Shown here: piece after piece, positions 44,697 through 56,371 of the stretch
Numbering within the stretch: position 1 is the stretch's first letter
Layout of the letters: each line of letters opens with the position of its first letter
Source: Arthonia radiata
Lineage: Eukaryota > Ascomycota > Arthoniomycetes > Arthoniales > Arthoniaceae
Length of the DNA stretch: 64,000 nt
Reading direction: 5' to 3'
Assembly (NCBI GenBank): GCA_002989075.1
Contig: PSQN01000013.1
Coordinates: 1-64,000, forward strand
Translations under genes and position numbers: made by a program
The notes under the pieces: model-generated
Told to the model about the DNA's origin: nothing
Seen by the model: the letters and a program-made list of their open reading frames with translations, nothing else
The model's database searches: none

Positions 44697-46850
44697 TCAT
44701 CGCTTACCCCACCCTCCCCACAACGATTTTCGTTTTGCTTTCTCGCCCTCAGTCATCATGCTAGGCAAGAAATTAAGATCTTCCTGCTGCTCCATGGGCC
44801 ATGGCACACCGCTTCGATCATGCCGAATCAACCCGCCCAATCCCAGCCGCTCCTTTGGGCTGCGGTACCAGCTCACACTAAGAGTTGAGTGGATGGAAGC
44901 AGTGTCTGCGATGCTGTGACGATCCACATCGCCATCTGCATCAAGTTCAGTATGAGTGTCGTCATCTTCCGCTTCCTCTTCGTCCGAATCACCATTGTGA
45001 ATATCGCTAGACACATCTCGTTGGTGAGCTGCAGCAGCTTGAGAAAGACGAGACGGCTTTGAACGTGGATGATGTTCATCGTTTGCATCAAGACTAATCG
45101 AAACGGGTACAGAGAGCATGCTGGCCCTATCGGTCTCGATGATCGGGGTGAGCTTCGAGTCCTTAGTTACCGGTCTGCCAATGGCCGTAGCAGGCGGGCG
45201 AAGCCGCACGCCGCTGCTGATGGCGAGCTCGCGAAACTGTGCTGGTCGAATAACGGGACCTGCGACAGCGTCTCTGGGCGGTGGGGGAGACTGTGTCGGC
45301 GTAGGTGGCCCAGATTGAGGGGAAGGCGGAGCAGCCGACGTAAAGTTGAAGGGGCGCGAGAAGGAGCGGGGAGAAGCACTGCCGACGCGTTTTGGTGATT
45401 GAGGGGGTGAGGAAGGCCCTTGGTGCGAGATGGGAGTTGTTGATCGGGGCGGAGTATCGAGGTGTCGCGCTGGCGAACGAATAGGAATAGGTGGAGGCTC
45501 GGTATTGACAGCACCATTCGTCCTTGTCGAGGTGTCGACAACAGGTGATGGCAGAGGCCATTGAGTACCGTCAACAGAACTAGGGGTCTGTGCGTTCGCG
45601 TTGTTGGTAGTAGAGCTCCAATCCTGCATGTGCGGGCTCTCAGGGTAGACATCATCGGGGCCGTGGGGCGCAAAGTCCCTTGGTGGAGTCGGCAGTGGCG
45701 CGAGATTGATGTCGAGCTCTTGCTGCAGCGTGGGCTCTACTTTTGAAGAACCAGAGGATTCAGTCTCGGTCTCGATACCACAATCAGGTAGGGAGTATTT
45801 TGACGAGGTGTTTGTTTCTTCCGGCGACCTTGGACTCGGGACAGCTTTCAACGTCTCTGTGCTTGAGCTACAGTGCAAAGGTGGAGCAGAGATGAGATTT
45901 GCTAGGTAGTCTTCGGACTGCGGCAGTCTGATAGAAGAGCCACCACTGTGCGTCTCGTAGCCATCGAGGTGCAAGTTATGAGCCGACGTCGCATCTGGCT
46001 TTGGTCCTTCACTCTGGCTGCGTCCTCCATGTTGACTGACGGATGGCGAGCGAGACAGGGCGAAGGTATTGGCCCGGGCATCCTCCAAGCGATCTTGTGA
46101 CGTGCGATTGCTACTCCCACGACTGTCACCGCTTCCTTGGGAGCCTTGGCTGTGACCCGACCATGTTCCATCTGAGCTTCGCGGGCTGCCCACGGATACC
46201 GATCTCTTTGAGACTCTGCTCAACAGTGAGCCTTGCTCTGAGCTGCGTTTCCATTGATCATGTCCGGGCTCGTGAGCGATCTTCGGCATGCCATCCCATT
46301 TTGCGTTGACCTTTGGCACGTAGTCTGGCAGCTTTTGCTGTGACATAGACTGCATTGGCGCCGAAGTTGTTCCCTTCACGACCGAGACCTTCTGCTGCTG
46401 CTCTGCGTATTTGAGAAAAGCCGAGGTGGAAGGCTCCTTGACGGTGAGGAAGCCGAGCAGACCGCTCTTCTTCTTCGGTTGCACATCATTGATGGTAAAG
46501 ATTTGAGATGCCTGGTTCGGACGTTGCGGTGTTGGGGAGTGGATGCCAGAGGAAGGTGTAGACGGGACGCTGGGAGAGTTGACGGTGGACGAGGCGCTGG
46601 TCAACGATCCAGGTTGGCCATTGGGGTCGTCAAGTACGGGTGCGATGTCATCAGACCTGTTTCTGACTTTGAGTTTAGGAATGCGAACAGGGGGAGGAGC
46701 ACTGCTGCCCATGCGGGCTTGATAGGTCAAGGTTGTACTCTGTGGCATGGTTGTGAGCGCGAGGTTGGAGATGGAAAGACAGAGCAACTGAGGCTCCGCG
46801 TGGACTGCCATGTTGCCGCTGAGTGAGGAAGGAGCGGTGGAGTGAGACAT
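44697..46850 (-). CDS. Large disordered protein of unknown function
   Basis: A single exon codes for 717 residues from 46850; an internal start at 46712 (MGSSAPPPVRIPKLKVRNRS) may be the true one, giving 671. The chain is rich in Ser, Pro, Thr and Gln with many SP/TP sites, has long Pro tracts (GPPTPTQSPPPPR), an acidic stretch (DSDEEEAEDDDT) and almost no predicted fold. Short ordered blocks are KKKSGLLGFLTVKEPSTSAFLKYAEQQ near the start and SWYRSPKERLGLGGLIR near the end, which look conserved. There is no membrane segment. Many SP sites suggest control by proline-directed kinases. No family is recognised, though this type of scaffold is common in Dothideomycetes. Confidence 0.75.
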   Translation of the reverse strand: MSHSTAPSSLSGNMAVHAEPQLLCLSISNLALTTMPQSTTLTYQARMGSSAPPPVRIPKLKVRNRSDDIAPVLDDPNGQPGSLTSASSTVNSPSVPSTPSSGIHSPTPQRPNQASQIFTINDVQPKKKSGLLGFLTVKEPSTSAFLKYAEQQQKVSVVKGTTSAPMQSMSQQKLPDYVPKVNAKWDGMPKIAHEPGHDQWKRSSEQGSLLSRVSKRSVSVGSPRSSDGTWSGHSQGSQGSGDSRGSSNRTSQDRLEDARANTFALSRSPSVSQHGGRSQSEGPKPDATSAHNLHLDGYETHSGGSSIRLPQSEDYLANLISAPPLHCSSSTETLKAVPSPRSPEETNTSSKYSLPDCGIETETESSGSSKVEPTLQQELDINLAPLPTPPRDFAPHGPDDVYPESPHMQDWSSTTNNANAQTPSSVDGTQWPLPSPVVDTSTRTNGAVNTEPPPIPIRSPARHLDTPPRSTTPISHQGPSSPPQSPKRVGSASPRSFSRPFNFTSAAPPSPQSGPPTPTQSPPPPRDAVAGPVIRPAQFRELAISSGVRLRPPATAIGRPVTKDSKLTPIIETDRASMLSVPVSISLDANDEHHPRSKPSRLSQAAAAHQRDVSSDIHNGDSDEEEAEDDDTHTELDADGDVDRHSIADTASIHSTLSVSWYRSPKERLGLGGLIRHDRSGVPWPMEQQEDLNFLPSMMTEGEKAKRKSLWGGWGKR

Positions 46851-47671
46851 ACCACATGGTGATTGTTTCGGAAGGAAGGCGCGACCCAGGCATGTCTTAG
46901 GACAGCTTGTACGAATGCGCTAAAGACCTGACTCCTGTCGACATGCGCGTGTTTGCGATCGTGCAGCGGACACGGGAAGGAAGGATAAGGTTAAAGAGCG
47001 CATGGGTGGGATGACCAGGCTAAGCTCATGATCTGGACGTCGGGCCTGCCTCTCGGGAGAAAGATATGTGCCTGAGTATTTATATTTCGAGAAGCAGACC
47101 AATCGCAGACGGTTGTAGGCAGATGTGGAAGGCTGAAAGGGCTCGAGTAAGATGAAGTCGTGGCACGTTCAAGTCAAAACGACATTCTAGATTGTCAGCC
47201 ACGTGGGGACCCACCCATGGATGAAGATGTCTGCAGGGGCGAATCGGCTTTCTGCGCGGCGACCGTCCTGGCAGACGTCGGATGAGATGAGAGTTACAAA
47301 GTGGTGCAACTGGGGCATATGTACAGCAATATCTACAAGAAAGAATGAGAACCCACGAACTTGAACGATGAAGTTGAGAGGTGGGAGGTGTGACTGGGCA
47401 TTGGATCGCAACGATCTATCCACGCTATCGTCCGATTATTAAACTCCGACGCTAACACCTCGCAAGGCTGCAGGTCACATCCCTTGGCGCCAGGCACAGC
47501 CGAGTCACTAGCTTCGCCGCTTCGACGCTTTGATTTTGGGCGCCTTCTACCAAATAATGAAGCCCATCGCAAAGGTCAGGTCATGAAGTGTTAAGATTAG
47601 ACAATAACCTGCTTATCTCCGTGTCTGTCGTTCACTCTACACTCCGGTCCGGGACTGTCAATATTGTAATA
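46851..47671. promoter_or_regulatory. Divergent promoter region of two unknown genes
   Basis: About 820 bases lie between a minus-strand and a plus-strand gene start. Small frames (47187-47423, 47333-47572 minus) have no domain. No clear site stands out. Confidence 0.35.
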
Positions 47672-48484
47672 ATGCCGTCTGCATTGAATACCTCTCAGAG
47701 CTCGCCCTTGAAAGGAGAGGAAGAAGTTCTTCCAACGCCATTTGATACTCACCCGCCATCGCATGACTTTGATGGAGCCGGCACTTTACAGCGCCCCCCG
47801 GTATCCCCAATCACTCCGAGTGCTACCTTCGCAGAAGTGAGTCCATCCACCACATCTAACCAGAAGTTCACCGAAATCCCTCCAATGGACGACAAGTTCA
47901 TCGAGAGACCTGAGTCGCTGCCCATCGACGAGGATGAGAACTTCGATACCATCGCTCTGAAATCAGCTATCGCAACTCTAGAATTACAGAAGCAGAAAGC
48001 CCGGAGAGACATCTTGGAGCTCAAGCAGATTCGCGATGCCGCAGTCGCAAATCCCGAACAGTTCAAGGACGACATGAGTTCCGGCAAGCTTGCTTACGAG
48101 ACCAAGACGCAAAACCCTGTGCAGGCTGCTCTAGAGGGTGGTGACGACAGTGACGAAGATGACGAGGATGGTGGCAATGTCCATGATGTGGCGGCGGCGG
48201 GTGCGAAGCTGCCACGGAAGATCCCAGCCCCGCAGGTCGTTGTACGATGTCCTCCGATCAATTGGGAAAAGTATCACATCGTAGGTGAACCGCTCGACCG
48301 CATGCACGAAGAGCAGCGCAAGAGACCTACACCAGGTCAGCCGTGGTCCGAAGAGCGCGAAGCCATCGTTGCTGCTCCCTACAATCCCCTCAAGGACAAG
48401 GCCGGTCTGCAGTCAGTATCATCGCAGCTGCCACCGCCGATGGAAACGCGCCGAAGCTACAACCGCAAGAAGTCTGGAGGGTAA
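47672..48484 (+). CDS. Hypothetical protein with an acidic centre and conserved C-terminal block
   Basis: A single exon codes for 270 residues from the ATG at 47672 (MPSALNTSQSSPLKGE); an in-frame ATG at 47588 would add 28 less likely residues. Residues 1-95 are disordered. A helical coiled segment follows (TIALKSAIATLELQKQKARRDILELKQ), then an acidic run (GGDDSDEDDEDGG), and a block PPINWEKYHIVGEPLDRMHEEQ with PTPGQPWSEERE that looks like a conserved fungal motif. It ends in a basic RRSYNRKKSGG. There is no signal peptide. The function is unknown; a nuclear or RNA-linked role would fit but is a guess. Confidence 0.7.
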   Translation: MPSALNTSQSSPLKGEEEVLPTPFDTHPPSHDFDGAGTLQRPPVSPITPSATFAEVSPSTTSNQKFTEIPPMDDKFIERPESLPIDEDENFDTIALKSAIATLELQKQKARRDILELKQIRDAAVANPEQFKDDMSSGKLAYETKTQNPVQAALEGGDDSDEDDEDGGNVHDVAAAGAKLPRKIPAPQVVVRCPPINWEKYHIVGEPLDRMHEEQRKRPTPGQPWSEEREAIVAAPYNPLKDKAGLQSVSSQLPPPMETRRSYNRKKSGG

Positions 48485-48664
48485 CGGCATGTCATAGCCA
48501 TACGTACTGTCGCCGCAGCGCTTGCTCAGTAGGCTCATGGCCTGATATACATGCAGTCACAAAGCTGTGTCTCACGAATTGGTGACAATCCATCTGCCCT
48601 GTTCGCTGAGTACTGCAGCTTGCAAGCTCCGGACACTGCTGCGCAGACTCACCCAGACCGGCTT

Positions 48665-49297
48665 TCACCGATCCTGTGTAGACTCTAGCCTCAAGCTTTG
48701 GCTTTTATGACCCACGATACCCTTTCCTCGCACAGCTCGCAGCTTGCGCTTTTTTGCCCTACGACGGCGCCACAGCAGAAGCCAGCCGATGACCAATTCA
48801 AAGTGCACAGCATCCAGCGACACCAGCTTTGGTCCGGATCCTGAAGCTTGCTGAGCCAGATCTCGCATTTGCAGGTGTGGATACACTCGGAATAGACGCA
48901 GAAATGCTTCCAGTGGCTCCAGGCGAGCTGAGCGCAGCTGTTGATTTTGGGGATAGCGATAGGTTGTGGCTGATAGGTGTACCGCAGACGATGTTGTAGG
49001 AACGCCGACCAAATTTGGGAAATTCAAAGTCGCGGCTCTTGAAGCCAGCGTTCTGGCCGTCGCTTGTGATTTGAAAAGGAACATGACTGAGACCTTGGAC
49101 AAATCTTTTGTGGTATTCGCCGCCTTTGATCTGGCTCTAACACCCATGTCCTTGAGATTCGCCGTGCAGCAAACCAGGAGCAAGGGCAGTCTCTCCGCGC
49201 AGCACTCGACGAAAATCACCAGAATCGTCGTCTCTTGACCATGACCGTGCAACTGCCACAGATTGATCTCATATACTGCTGGCAGGTGGTCAGCCAA
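48665..49297 (-). CDS. Hypothetical protein, weakly supported
   Basis: An open frame of 210 codons on the minus strand has two hydrophobic stretches (TILVIFVECCAERLPLLLVCC and FELVIGWLLLW) and a strongly basic run after the second (RRRRAKKRKLR), which would fit a membrane protein with a cytosolic basic tail. No family is recognised, and no other frame in this stretch is better. The frame could still be chance. Confidence 0.3.
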   Translation of the reverse strand: MADHLPAVYEINLWQLHGHGQETTILVIFVECCAERLPLLLVCCTANLKDMGVRARSKAANTTKDLSKVSVMFLFKSQATARTLASRAATLNFPNLVGVPTTSSAVHLSATTYRYPQNQQLRSARLEPLEAFLRLFRVYPHLQMRDLAQQASGSGPKLVSLDAVHFELVIGWLLLWRRRRAKKRKLRAVRGKGIVGHKSQSLRLESTQDR

Positions 49298-50629
49298 AAC
49301 GAGGTAGAGTACTACTTCTCCTGCGTGGGTCTATATTAGTTGCTGCGGCCTGCGGCTGAGAGTTGGACAAGTTGTCGTCGTCGTCAGCTTGTGCGCAGGT
49401 AAGAAGGCACGATCCCCCGCACAGAACACGACCGAATGTAACGAGCATTGCGAGGCGACTTTGAATTTACTACGGGCTTGTGATTGTCTAAGACGGCGGA
49501 AGCGCAATCGGAAGATCAGAGGACGAGTTTTCCCACCTCTGCGCAACAGGAGTGGAGACTGGCAGCGAAAAGCGCCGACATTTGTTGTGCTCTCTTGCCA
49601 CCACGATGCTACGCCTCATATGCGCATACATGCGGTTACAGCCACATCGTTGGACGACAGCGACACGGTTCCACGTCCTATCATGCAAGCGCCCGTTCAG
49701 TGTTACCGGGCGACACGCTTGAGTACGACCGCCGCAAGACGGCGGCTATGACTCCTCCAGGCTGCACGCATTGTGCTTTGTGTGCGCTCCTTCTCGCCAA
49801 CGATATACAGTGTGCGGTGGAAATTTTCGATGCGTAATAATGAGCTGGTCCAAAATATGTGACGGTGGTCTGGGTGGCAATAATTGGTGCCAGATTCAGG
49901 CAGATCAGCCTACCGCGGAATGAGGAATCTGGCCCCGTGGCTAGCGCCAACAGGAGAGGCGATTGTGACAGTGACACCGGAGGATTTGTGCTCCGCTCGG
50001 ACCACCACCACTGCGAAAACACCCTCCCAGTTGGCCAACTGCGAAACGCACGGTCGCAATCACCTTGCGCAGCGCCAATTTGTGCAAGCGATGAGCGTTG
50101 TGTCGTAGCATCTCTTGGGTCTACGCATAGAGTTTTCAGTCACTACTGCAATGAGCACTTTTCACTTGACCTTACGAGTCGAGCCTACAGCACAGCACTA
50201 CATCAAAATACAAGCCGCACCACCCGATGTTATCAACATGAACAGTGCTAGACGGCGGCTTGAGCAATTAGGGCCTCAAAGTCTCTTAAAAGTGGATAGT
50301 TGTTTCGCAGTATCTGAGCCATATCAAGCAAGCTCAACATCAGCCTCCTTCGAGATGCTGCGTCGAACGCTTCTACATGCGAGAGTCTCAAGCGAATCCT
50401 GGCGAAGATCGCGTGGTACTCACGCAGCGAGTACCCGATGGCCCCTGCAGTGGCCCCTGCTGTGCCTGCAAACGAGGCAACCAGTCTACCTGATTTGCCC
50501 TAGGTTAACGCCCACAAGGTACATCGAGTTTTGTACTCGTGCCATGTGCACCTATAAAGCGGGGCTGTCTGCCTCAATGGAAGGCCTATTGCGCAAGACT
50601 TTCTACGCGACCTTTCGCCATTTAGAGTT
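49298..50629. other. Region without a supported gene
   Basis: Many overlapping frames exist (49389-49751, 49484-49837, 49859-50251, 50115-50642), none with a domain or convincing splice sites. The right end should hold the promoter of the membrane-protein gene at 50630. Confidence 0.4.
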
Positions 50630-52994
50630 ATGCCGGCCATAGACCACGTGTTTGGGAATCAAACGGATGCGAACCGTACTGTCTGGAGACCGGAGCCCAA
50701 TGAACGTGGCTCTTGGAAGATCTACTCAACGTGCATCATTACTTTGGCGCTTTGTCTGTACAGTACCGCGCATCTCAATGTCCCTCACTGCAGCGAAGGG
50801 CTGTGGACATACAACCTACGCAGAGCAAAATGGGTAGTCGTCGGATTGTTGGCGCCCGAGCTTGTACGCACGATCATTGGTCGACGGCATTGGGTTTCTG
50901 AAAGATAATCTGACCGACGCAGGTTGCTTACATTGCCACCGTTCAGTTGTTGCGGGCCTACAAAATGGTGAAGGAGGCCAACAAGATCATGGACAAGCAG
51001 GAGTCCAACAGAAGGGTGGCAGACCATGAGAAAACTCCTTCTGCGTCGTTGAGTGGGTATCGCGTTGTGCCGAAGCATACCACATCTCATCTCATATTGC
51101 GTTAGCAGACCAAGACGCCGAGACATCCTCGACCAACCAGTGTTCGAAAGCCCGAGATAAGAGCACCCATGCTGAGGCCTGGAAGTTGGTCCATGGTTAT
51201 CTTGCCGTGATGGGAGGGTTTGTGGTGGCATCGGACAGCGAGCAGGGAACGCCCCCTTCGGCAACAACGCAGGTAGCGTTGAGCCCTAAAGGTAAGGTGC
51301 ACATCATCAACGCAACATCACGTTCTTCACTGCAAATGCTTGCATCGGCCAGGATGCCGGCGCTGCACGGACGTGCACATTCCGAGCCCAAGAAGTCCTT
51401 TCGACAATACTGTACAGAATAAACGTTGCTGACCTATTGTCTACAGGAGTGCTGTGGATGTTGAAAATCGATCCTGAATGCTTTTCCGGCATAACGGAAA
51501 AAGTCATCCAAGACAAGAGCAAGTCAGATTGGCTTGCAAAGACCTTGATTGTCTTTCAAGGTCCGTCTACCTCGCTCACGAGATCCTTATTGTCGTTTCT
51601 AATGCGGTCTGTTCCAGCCACCTGGTTTTGCGTACAATGCGTAGCGCGCCTCGCGCAGGGGCTTTCGATCACGCTTCTGGAGCTCAACACTTTTGGACAC
51701 GCTATATTCGCTTGCGTGGTGTATGGTTTATGGCTTAAGAAGCCAAAGGACATCATGCAAGCGTTTACGTTGTCTGGAGATCACACTAACGAGCTCGCGG
51801 CTTACATTTTGTTGAGCTGTGGGTCGCCGCTAAAGAATTTCCCAGTGCTCGGCAAGAGACTACGGACCAATCGCCTTCCACGTATGCTAGACATCATACC
51901 AAGCTATGGGTCCTGTCTTATATGTGGCCGGTCAGCTATTCGTTATTACCCAACCTGGTGGGACAGGAGGTAAGTGTTCCTTGACGCCGGCGTGCTGTCC
52001 AACCCATGATCGCGCGGTCCCCGAACTGATAAACACCATGGTGGACAGAGCTTGGCGTGTACCACACGAAGGCGCTGAATCACTGTCAATTGATGTTACA
52101 AAGTCATGTAAGCAGGTCTACGAAGGTCAGGACTCAGAATTCCTCCGCTTTGACCAAGACGAAGCGAACAGGCTGCGTAAGAAGGTGGGCTTGAAGGCAT
52201 TGCCACGTGATGCTTTCGGCGGCGTCAACGAAGAAGACCGAGAACTCTATGTGTTGCTTTCGCCGCAGGATCAACAACTGATTCAACAAGCACGCAGAGC
52301 CAAGGATAGATATGGACTACCCAGGCCTGGCACCGATGACAGCCAGATCTACCGCTGCCACGCTCCCGGCCAATCTGGCGAGCTCTTGGCCCACCATAGG
52401 GCTTTCAATGCTATAATATACACCATATTCGACGCCAGAGGCGTAGAATCCGGGATCATGTTCATCGCTACGATGCTCTACGGCAGCTTGCATCTGCTCG
52501 CATGGAATGCGCCTTTCCCGACTATCACCGCGCGCTACCTGTGGCGAATATCCGGGGTGACTATAGTGGCGACTGGCTTAGCGTCTTCGGTACTTGTGCC
52601 GCTCTGTGTTTCTTCTGGTATTGTCGAGAAACTGTATGACTACGCTTGCATGACCCTCCGAAAACCGTCACAGAGTCCGGAAGCCAAGTACTCGACCACA
52701 CAGCAAGAGGATGCGCAGATCGCAGCAGGCGCAGCCGCACAAGACGGAAAAGCTAGCTCGAACTTGAGCGCGGCACTCCCTACAGATTCTATTCCCAGAG
52801 TCACAGGCCGAGGAGCGCGACTGGCCACGAAGTTGGCGTATGTACTTGCTCCGATCCCCGTTCACGCTCTAATCGGCCTTTACATGGTCTCGAGGACTTT
52901 CCTCGTCGTCGAAAGCCTTATCAACGTCACGCATGCGCCGGACTCAGCTTTCGTGGAGCCGAATTACTGGAAATATGTCCCGCATATCACTTGA
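50630..52994 (+). CDS. Fungal multi-pass membrane protein of an uncharacterised family
   Basis: Six exons, 50630-50863, 50923-51052, 51106-51291, 51447-51560, 51618-51969 and 52049-52994, give 653 residues with consistent phase. Introns are 59, 53, 155, 57 and 79 bases. The pattern SWKIYSTCIITLALCLYSTAHLNVP with LRRAKWVVVGLLAPEL, then KLVHGYLAVMGGF, then WFCVQCVARLAQGLSITLLELNTFGHAI, then IMFIATMLYGSLHLLAWNAPFP, is shared by a large group of Pezizomycotina proteins with many paralogs and no known role. About seven hydrophobic helices are spread over the chain, and a long polar loop lies at about residues 345-450. The second intron could end three bases later (51108), and the fifth exon might hold another intron near 51843-51901, but that would break the phase. 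Confidence 0.78.
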
Positions 52995-53556
52995 GCGAAG
53001 ATGCGCCCTCCAGACCGCAGCTATCAGGATACGCATTGCATCATCGCTCGGGTACCGCAGATGCCATCCAGCTGCATCAGGCACCAGAGACACTCTCAAA
53101 TATCACCTGCGCGTCGCTCTCGTTATTGAGAAGCAATCACTGCCTGAATTTTATAATATTCATGAGTACTTGGAACCACCGAGTAGCTCCAAGCCACCTT
53201 TATACCTTCAGGCTCTACCCTCAAGCTATTCCCTCAGAGCATCATCATGGACCAATTGACAAGCATGCAAGGGCGACAATGATCAATGAGCTCATAGAGG
53301 GCGCACTCTCAGTTCTCGAACTAGCAATGATCACTATTTATAACATACTGAGTCTGCTGGGTTTTCCATTCCGTCAATCGCAACTCATCTAAATTTTTCA
53401 CGCCAGCTACTCAAGCCAACACAGCGAGGCCAAGGGTATCGAAGCTAGTGCGTGAAATTTGAAAGTGTAGCAGAATATCGACGTCTATGATTTTCAACAC
53501 AATTTGACATATGTAATCGGAATGGTCTCTGAGGCGACATCTCCATCAGATCAACG
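52995..53556. other. Intergenic region
   Basis: This is the 3-prime flank of the membrane-protein gene. A plus frame at 52991-53392 overlaps its end and has no domain. Confidence 0.5.
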
Positions 53557-53880
53557 TCATTGTTCATGACCCTGCTTGTCGTTCTTGGAGCTGGCAAAAT
53601 CATACTTTCTCTGCTGTGTATTCCACATGCCGGTAGAAACTTCACGAATGCGGTAGTCTTTCTGAAGGATCGAGGGAGTTGTGGTAGCGCGCTCGTCCTC
53701 GTTAAAGACCCCAAGATTCCACGATCGAGTCTCTGCAAGGCACGCAAGGCTAAGCTTTAGTGGCGCAGGCTTGCCATCGGGGCGAGAAGCCGAGACCCAA
53801 TCTTTCCGACCAATCATGAGGTGCTGTTCGCCACGACCTGCCAAACTGAGGCAATCACGAGGTCTCATTAGCCACAGCAT
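53557..53880 (-). CDS. Hypothetical small protein
   Basis: An intronless frame of 107 codons has an even composition (RPRDCLSLAGRGEQHLM, then SWNLGVFNEDERATTTP) and ordinary codon use. There is no signal peptide, membrane segment or known domain. Frames on the plus strand cover the same stretch and look less natural. This is a weak call. Confidence 0.3.
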   Translation of the reverse strand: MLWLMRPRDCLSLAGRGEQHLMIGRKDWVSASRPDGKPAPLKLSLACLAETRSWNLGVFNEDERATTTPSILQKDYRIREVSTGMWNTQQRKYDFASSKNDKQGHEQ

Positions 53881-54091
53881 ACGACGACGCTCCGATTTTG
53901 CGCCATCACCTCTCAGCGCCTTCTACTCCGTACAACTTCGCCCTTCCATCCTTTCACCTACAGTAATCGATTTATAACCTGTACGAGTCAACGTCCCCTT
54001 CTTAAATCTGTTCAGTGAAGTGTAATCAGCGACATACGCCACAAGCGCTCTCATTCTGTAATTCTAAGGGTCAATTGCAAATACCTTCTCG

Positions 54092-54619
54092 ATGGCAAAC
54101 CAAGGATACTACGGACAACCTCAGTACCCGCAGCAGTCGTACGTCACAAACCCACGAAAGCTCACACCCATTCCCAGAGCGCTTGCGCCATACTACCAAG
54201 CCGCAGCATCCGATCGCTGACATTTTGCGCAGATACGGTCCACCGCCCGGTCAATACGGCCCACCTCCTGGCCAGTATGGCGGTTACCCACCTCAGCAGG
54301 TACGAAAGCTCCGACGGCGTTGGATTTGAGAGGGATGTATCCTGACCAAGTTCGCAGATGCAATACCAGCAGCCACCTCCTCAGCAAGTTGTTGTAAAGG
54401 AGAAGAAGGACAGGGGTTGTCTGATGGGCTGGTAGGATGCAACTTTATCAAAACGTTTGGTCGGAAGTGAATGCTGATGTAATTATAGCCTGGTTGCGCT
54501 TTGCTGCTGCTGCGCTGTCGAAGAGGGTTGCGAATGTTGTTGCGGTATGTCATGGACTCCCTGCTGAGCAGCAAGCGGTCACTGACATACGCCTAGAACT
54601 CTGTGAAGATTGCTGCTGA
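54092..54619 (+). CDS. CYSTM-domain microprotein (cysteine-rich membrane-linked tail)
   Basis: Five tiny exons, 54092-54138, 54233-54299, 54358-54431, 54489-54544 and 54597-54619, code for only 88 residues; phases fit at all four junctions. The N-part is rich in Tyr, Gly, Pro and Gln (YGPPPGQYGPPPGQYGGYPP). Then KEKKDRGCLMGC leads to the CYSTM tail LVALCCCCAVEEGCECCCELCEDCC. CYSTM proteins are tail-anchored or palmitoylated peptides linked to stress tolerance in plants and fungi. The last junction uses GTATGT with a CTGAC branch and changes the C-terminus: reading through it instead would stop after GMSWTPC. The Cys-rich spliced end fits the family better. The longest single open frame is too short to show the gene. 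Confidence 0.85.
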
Positions 54620-56371
54620 GCCTTGCGCACCATACTCCTTCGGCCGACGGATCACTGATGGCGGCTACCTCGAAATGCGCTATGTTTGGAAGAGCCCAAT
54701 GGAAGATCAGTATTATTGAAGTACCGTCAAGAAAGCGCAATACTGTCGAAGCAGATCAGCAGCACAGGCGACAGCCGTCTCTACCTATGTTCAAATACCC
54801 ACCGGAAGCTATTCTTATTCACTGCTTCGTGCTCAAAGCTTCAGGATGATAATCTGGGCTCTGGGGACTTGCGAGTTCACGAAGAGGTTGCATTGTCACG
54901 ACGTTTGTCTTTGCGGCAATTGATATCATAACACTTTGTGATACTTTGCAATAATGAAGAGTCAATTCATACATTGTCCGTCTGAGGTCGAAAGAGCCAA
55001 GCCTTGGCTTTGTCTTGTCAACCATTGTATGCTAGCACCCTAGCCTTTCAGCCCGAGTCGCAACCACCTCCCAATGCTTGCCTACTCCGTCGCCAAAGTT
55101 CCATCAAACGCAGCTGTTTTCCTGGAGCTGAACCATCAACAAGCAATGGGCAAAGACCTTGATAGGTACCTCATCTGCTCTACCACTTGCTGTACTCTCA
55201 GCATAGGTAGGAGACGTGCGCTAGGCCCTGAACAGCCGAAGGCCGACCGTCGACGACACTCTGCATACTCACGCCACAACATCGACTCACGGGCCTTTGA
55301 TCCAGCTACGCAAGTCCGGCACGAGCTCAGGCTTCAGCTTTATTTCGTGTCCTGAATCTTGAATCTTGCCTTTTATTTCGCCCGCGCGAAGTTCGAGAAG
55401 GGATGCATTGGCAATTGGACGCGAGGGCCGCTAAGCCTAGATCTGAAACCTCTAGCGCGCATCACCAACAGCCAGTCCCCTGCGCCGCGCGCCTCCTCGC
55501 TCAAATCTCCCACCTCGTCTTCACTTCTCTCCTGTCCAAACACCATGCGTTCGTCACGGTCGCTGCGTAAGCAGCGCGCGCTTCACGCATCTCACGACGC
55601 GAACGTACGTTGGGGCGACTGCAAACAGACCTCTCCCCTGACCGCGACCGCCAAACGCCGGATCGCCCAAACCCCGAGCCCACTTTTCGTCGCACTGGGT
55701 AGTCTTCTCCAGGCTTGACGCGCAACAGCGACTACGTTTCGGCCAGCGTCCAAACCGTGACATCAACGATCGTTTCAGAAGAGTTGTCAGATCTGCACGC
55801 CGCCAATCTCGTAACGTCCGGGGAACCAGGATGCTGCTGCCAATGCCACCCCTTGAACGTCATGTCACCTCCCAATTTGACGCACCACACCTCGTCTGAT
55901 GTTGCTGCTACTGTGCGCCATTGTGCGCCAAGACAGGACAAAGACTCTACCTTCCTTTTTCTTACCATTGGCCTGTCACTCCTATTACCCTTTACGCTTG
56001 GCAGGTTTCGTGCCTGTCTTTTCTTCTTCGGGTGCCTATCCTGTCTCTTCATTGTTCACACTTCATGCTGGCCTAATTGTTGACCCCAAGTAAGATCTCA
56101 CATTCGTTCGTTCCGTCTAATACACACGCTCGTTTCCAGCAGCACTCGTGGCCGGTTCACGGAAGACTGCCATTACTGTCACTCATTGTCACAGCGGGCA
56201 ACGTTGAACAGTACCATTCATTCCAAGTACTCACACATTCACGCGAAAAGCAAGCACGCTGTGCATTCGTTCGCATCGACCTTTTTGAGATACCCCACAC
56301 TGGCGCACTAAGCCACTTCGTTGCTGTTCATAGTAGCGCAATCTTTGCGCATTAATTTCGTCGTCTTCACG
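54620..56371. other. Intergenic region of 1.75 kb
   Basis: An ATG at 55544 opens a short basic frame (MRSSRSLRKQRALH) followed by GTACGT, which could be a first exon, but I found no continuing exon. The frame at 55715-56083 has a hydrophobic run and no known domain. The right end, with long pyrimidine tracts, should be the subtilase promoter. Confidence 0.4.

Noticed and set aside
51843-51901. Additional 59-base intron inside exon 5 of the membrane protein gene
   Set aside because: It has GT-AG ends but would break the phase with the next well-supported junction at 51969/52049.
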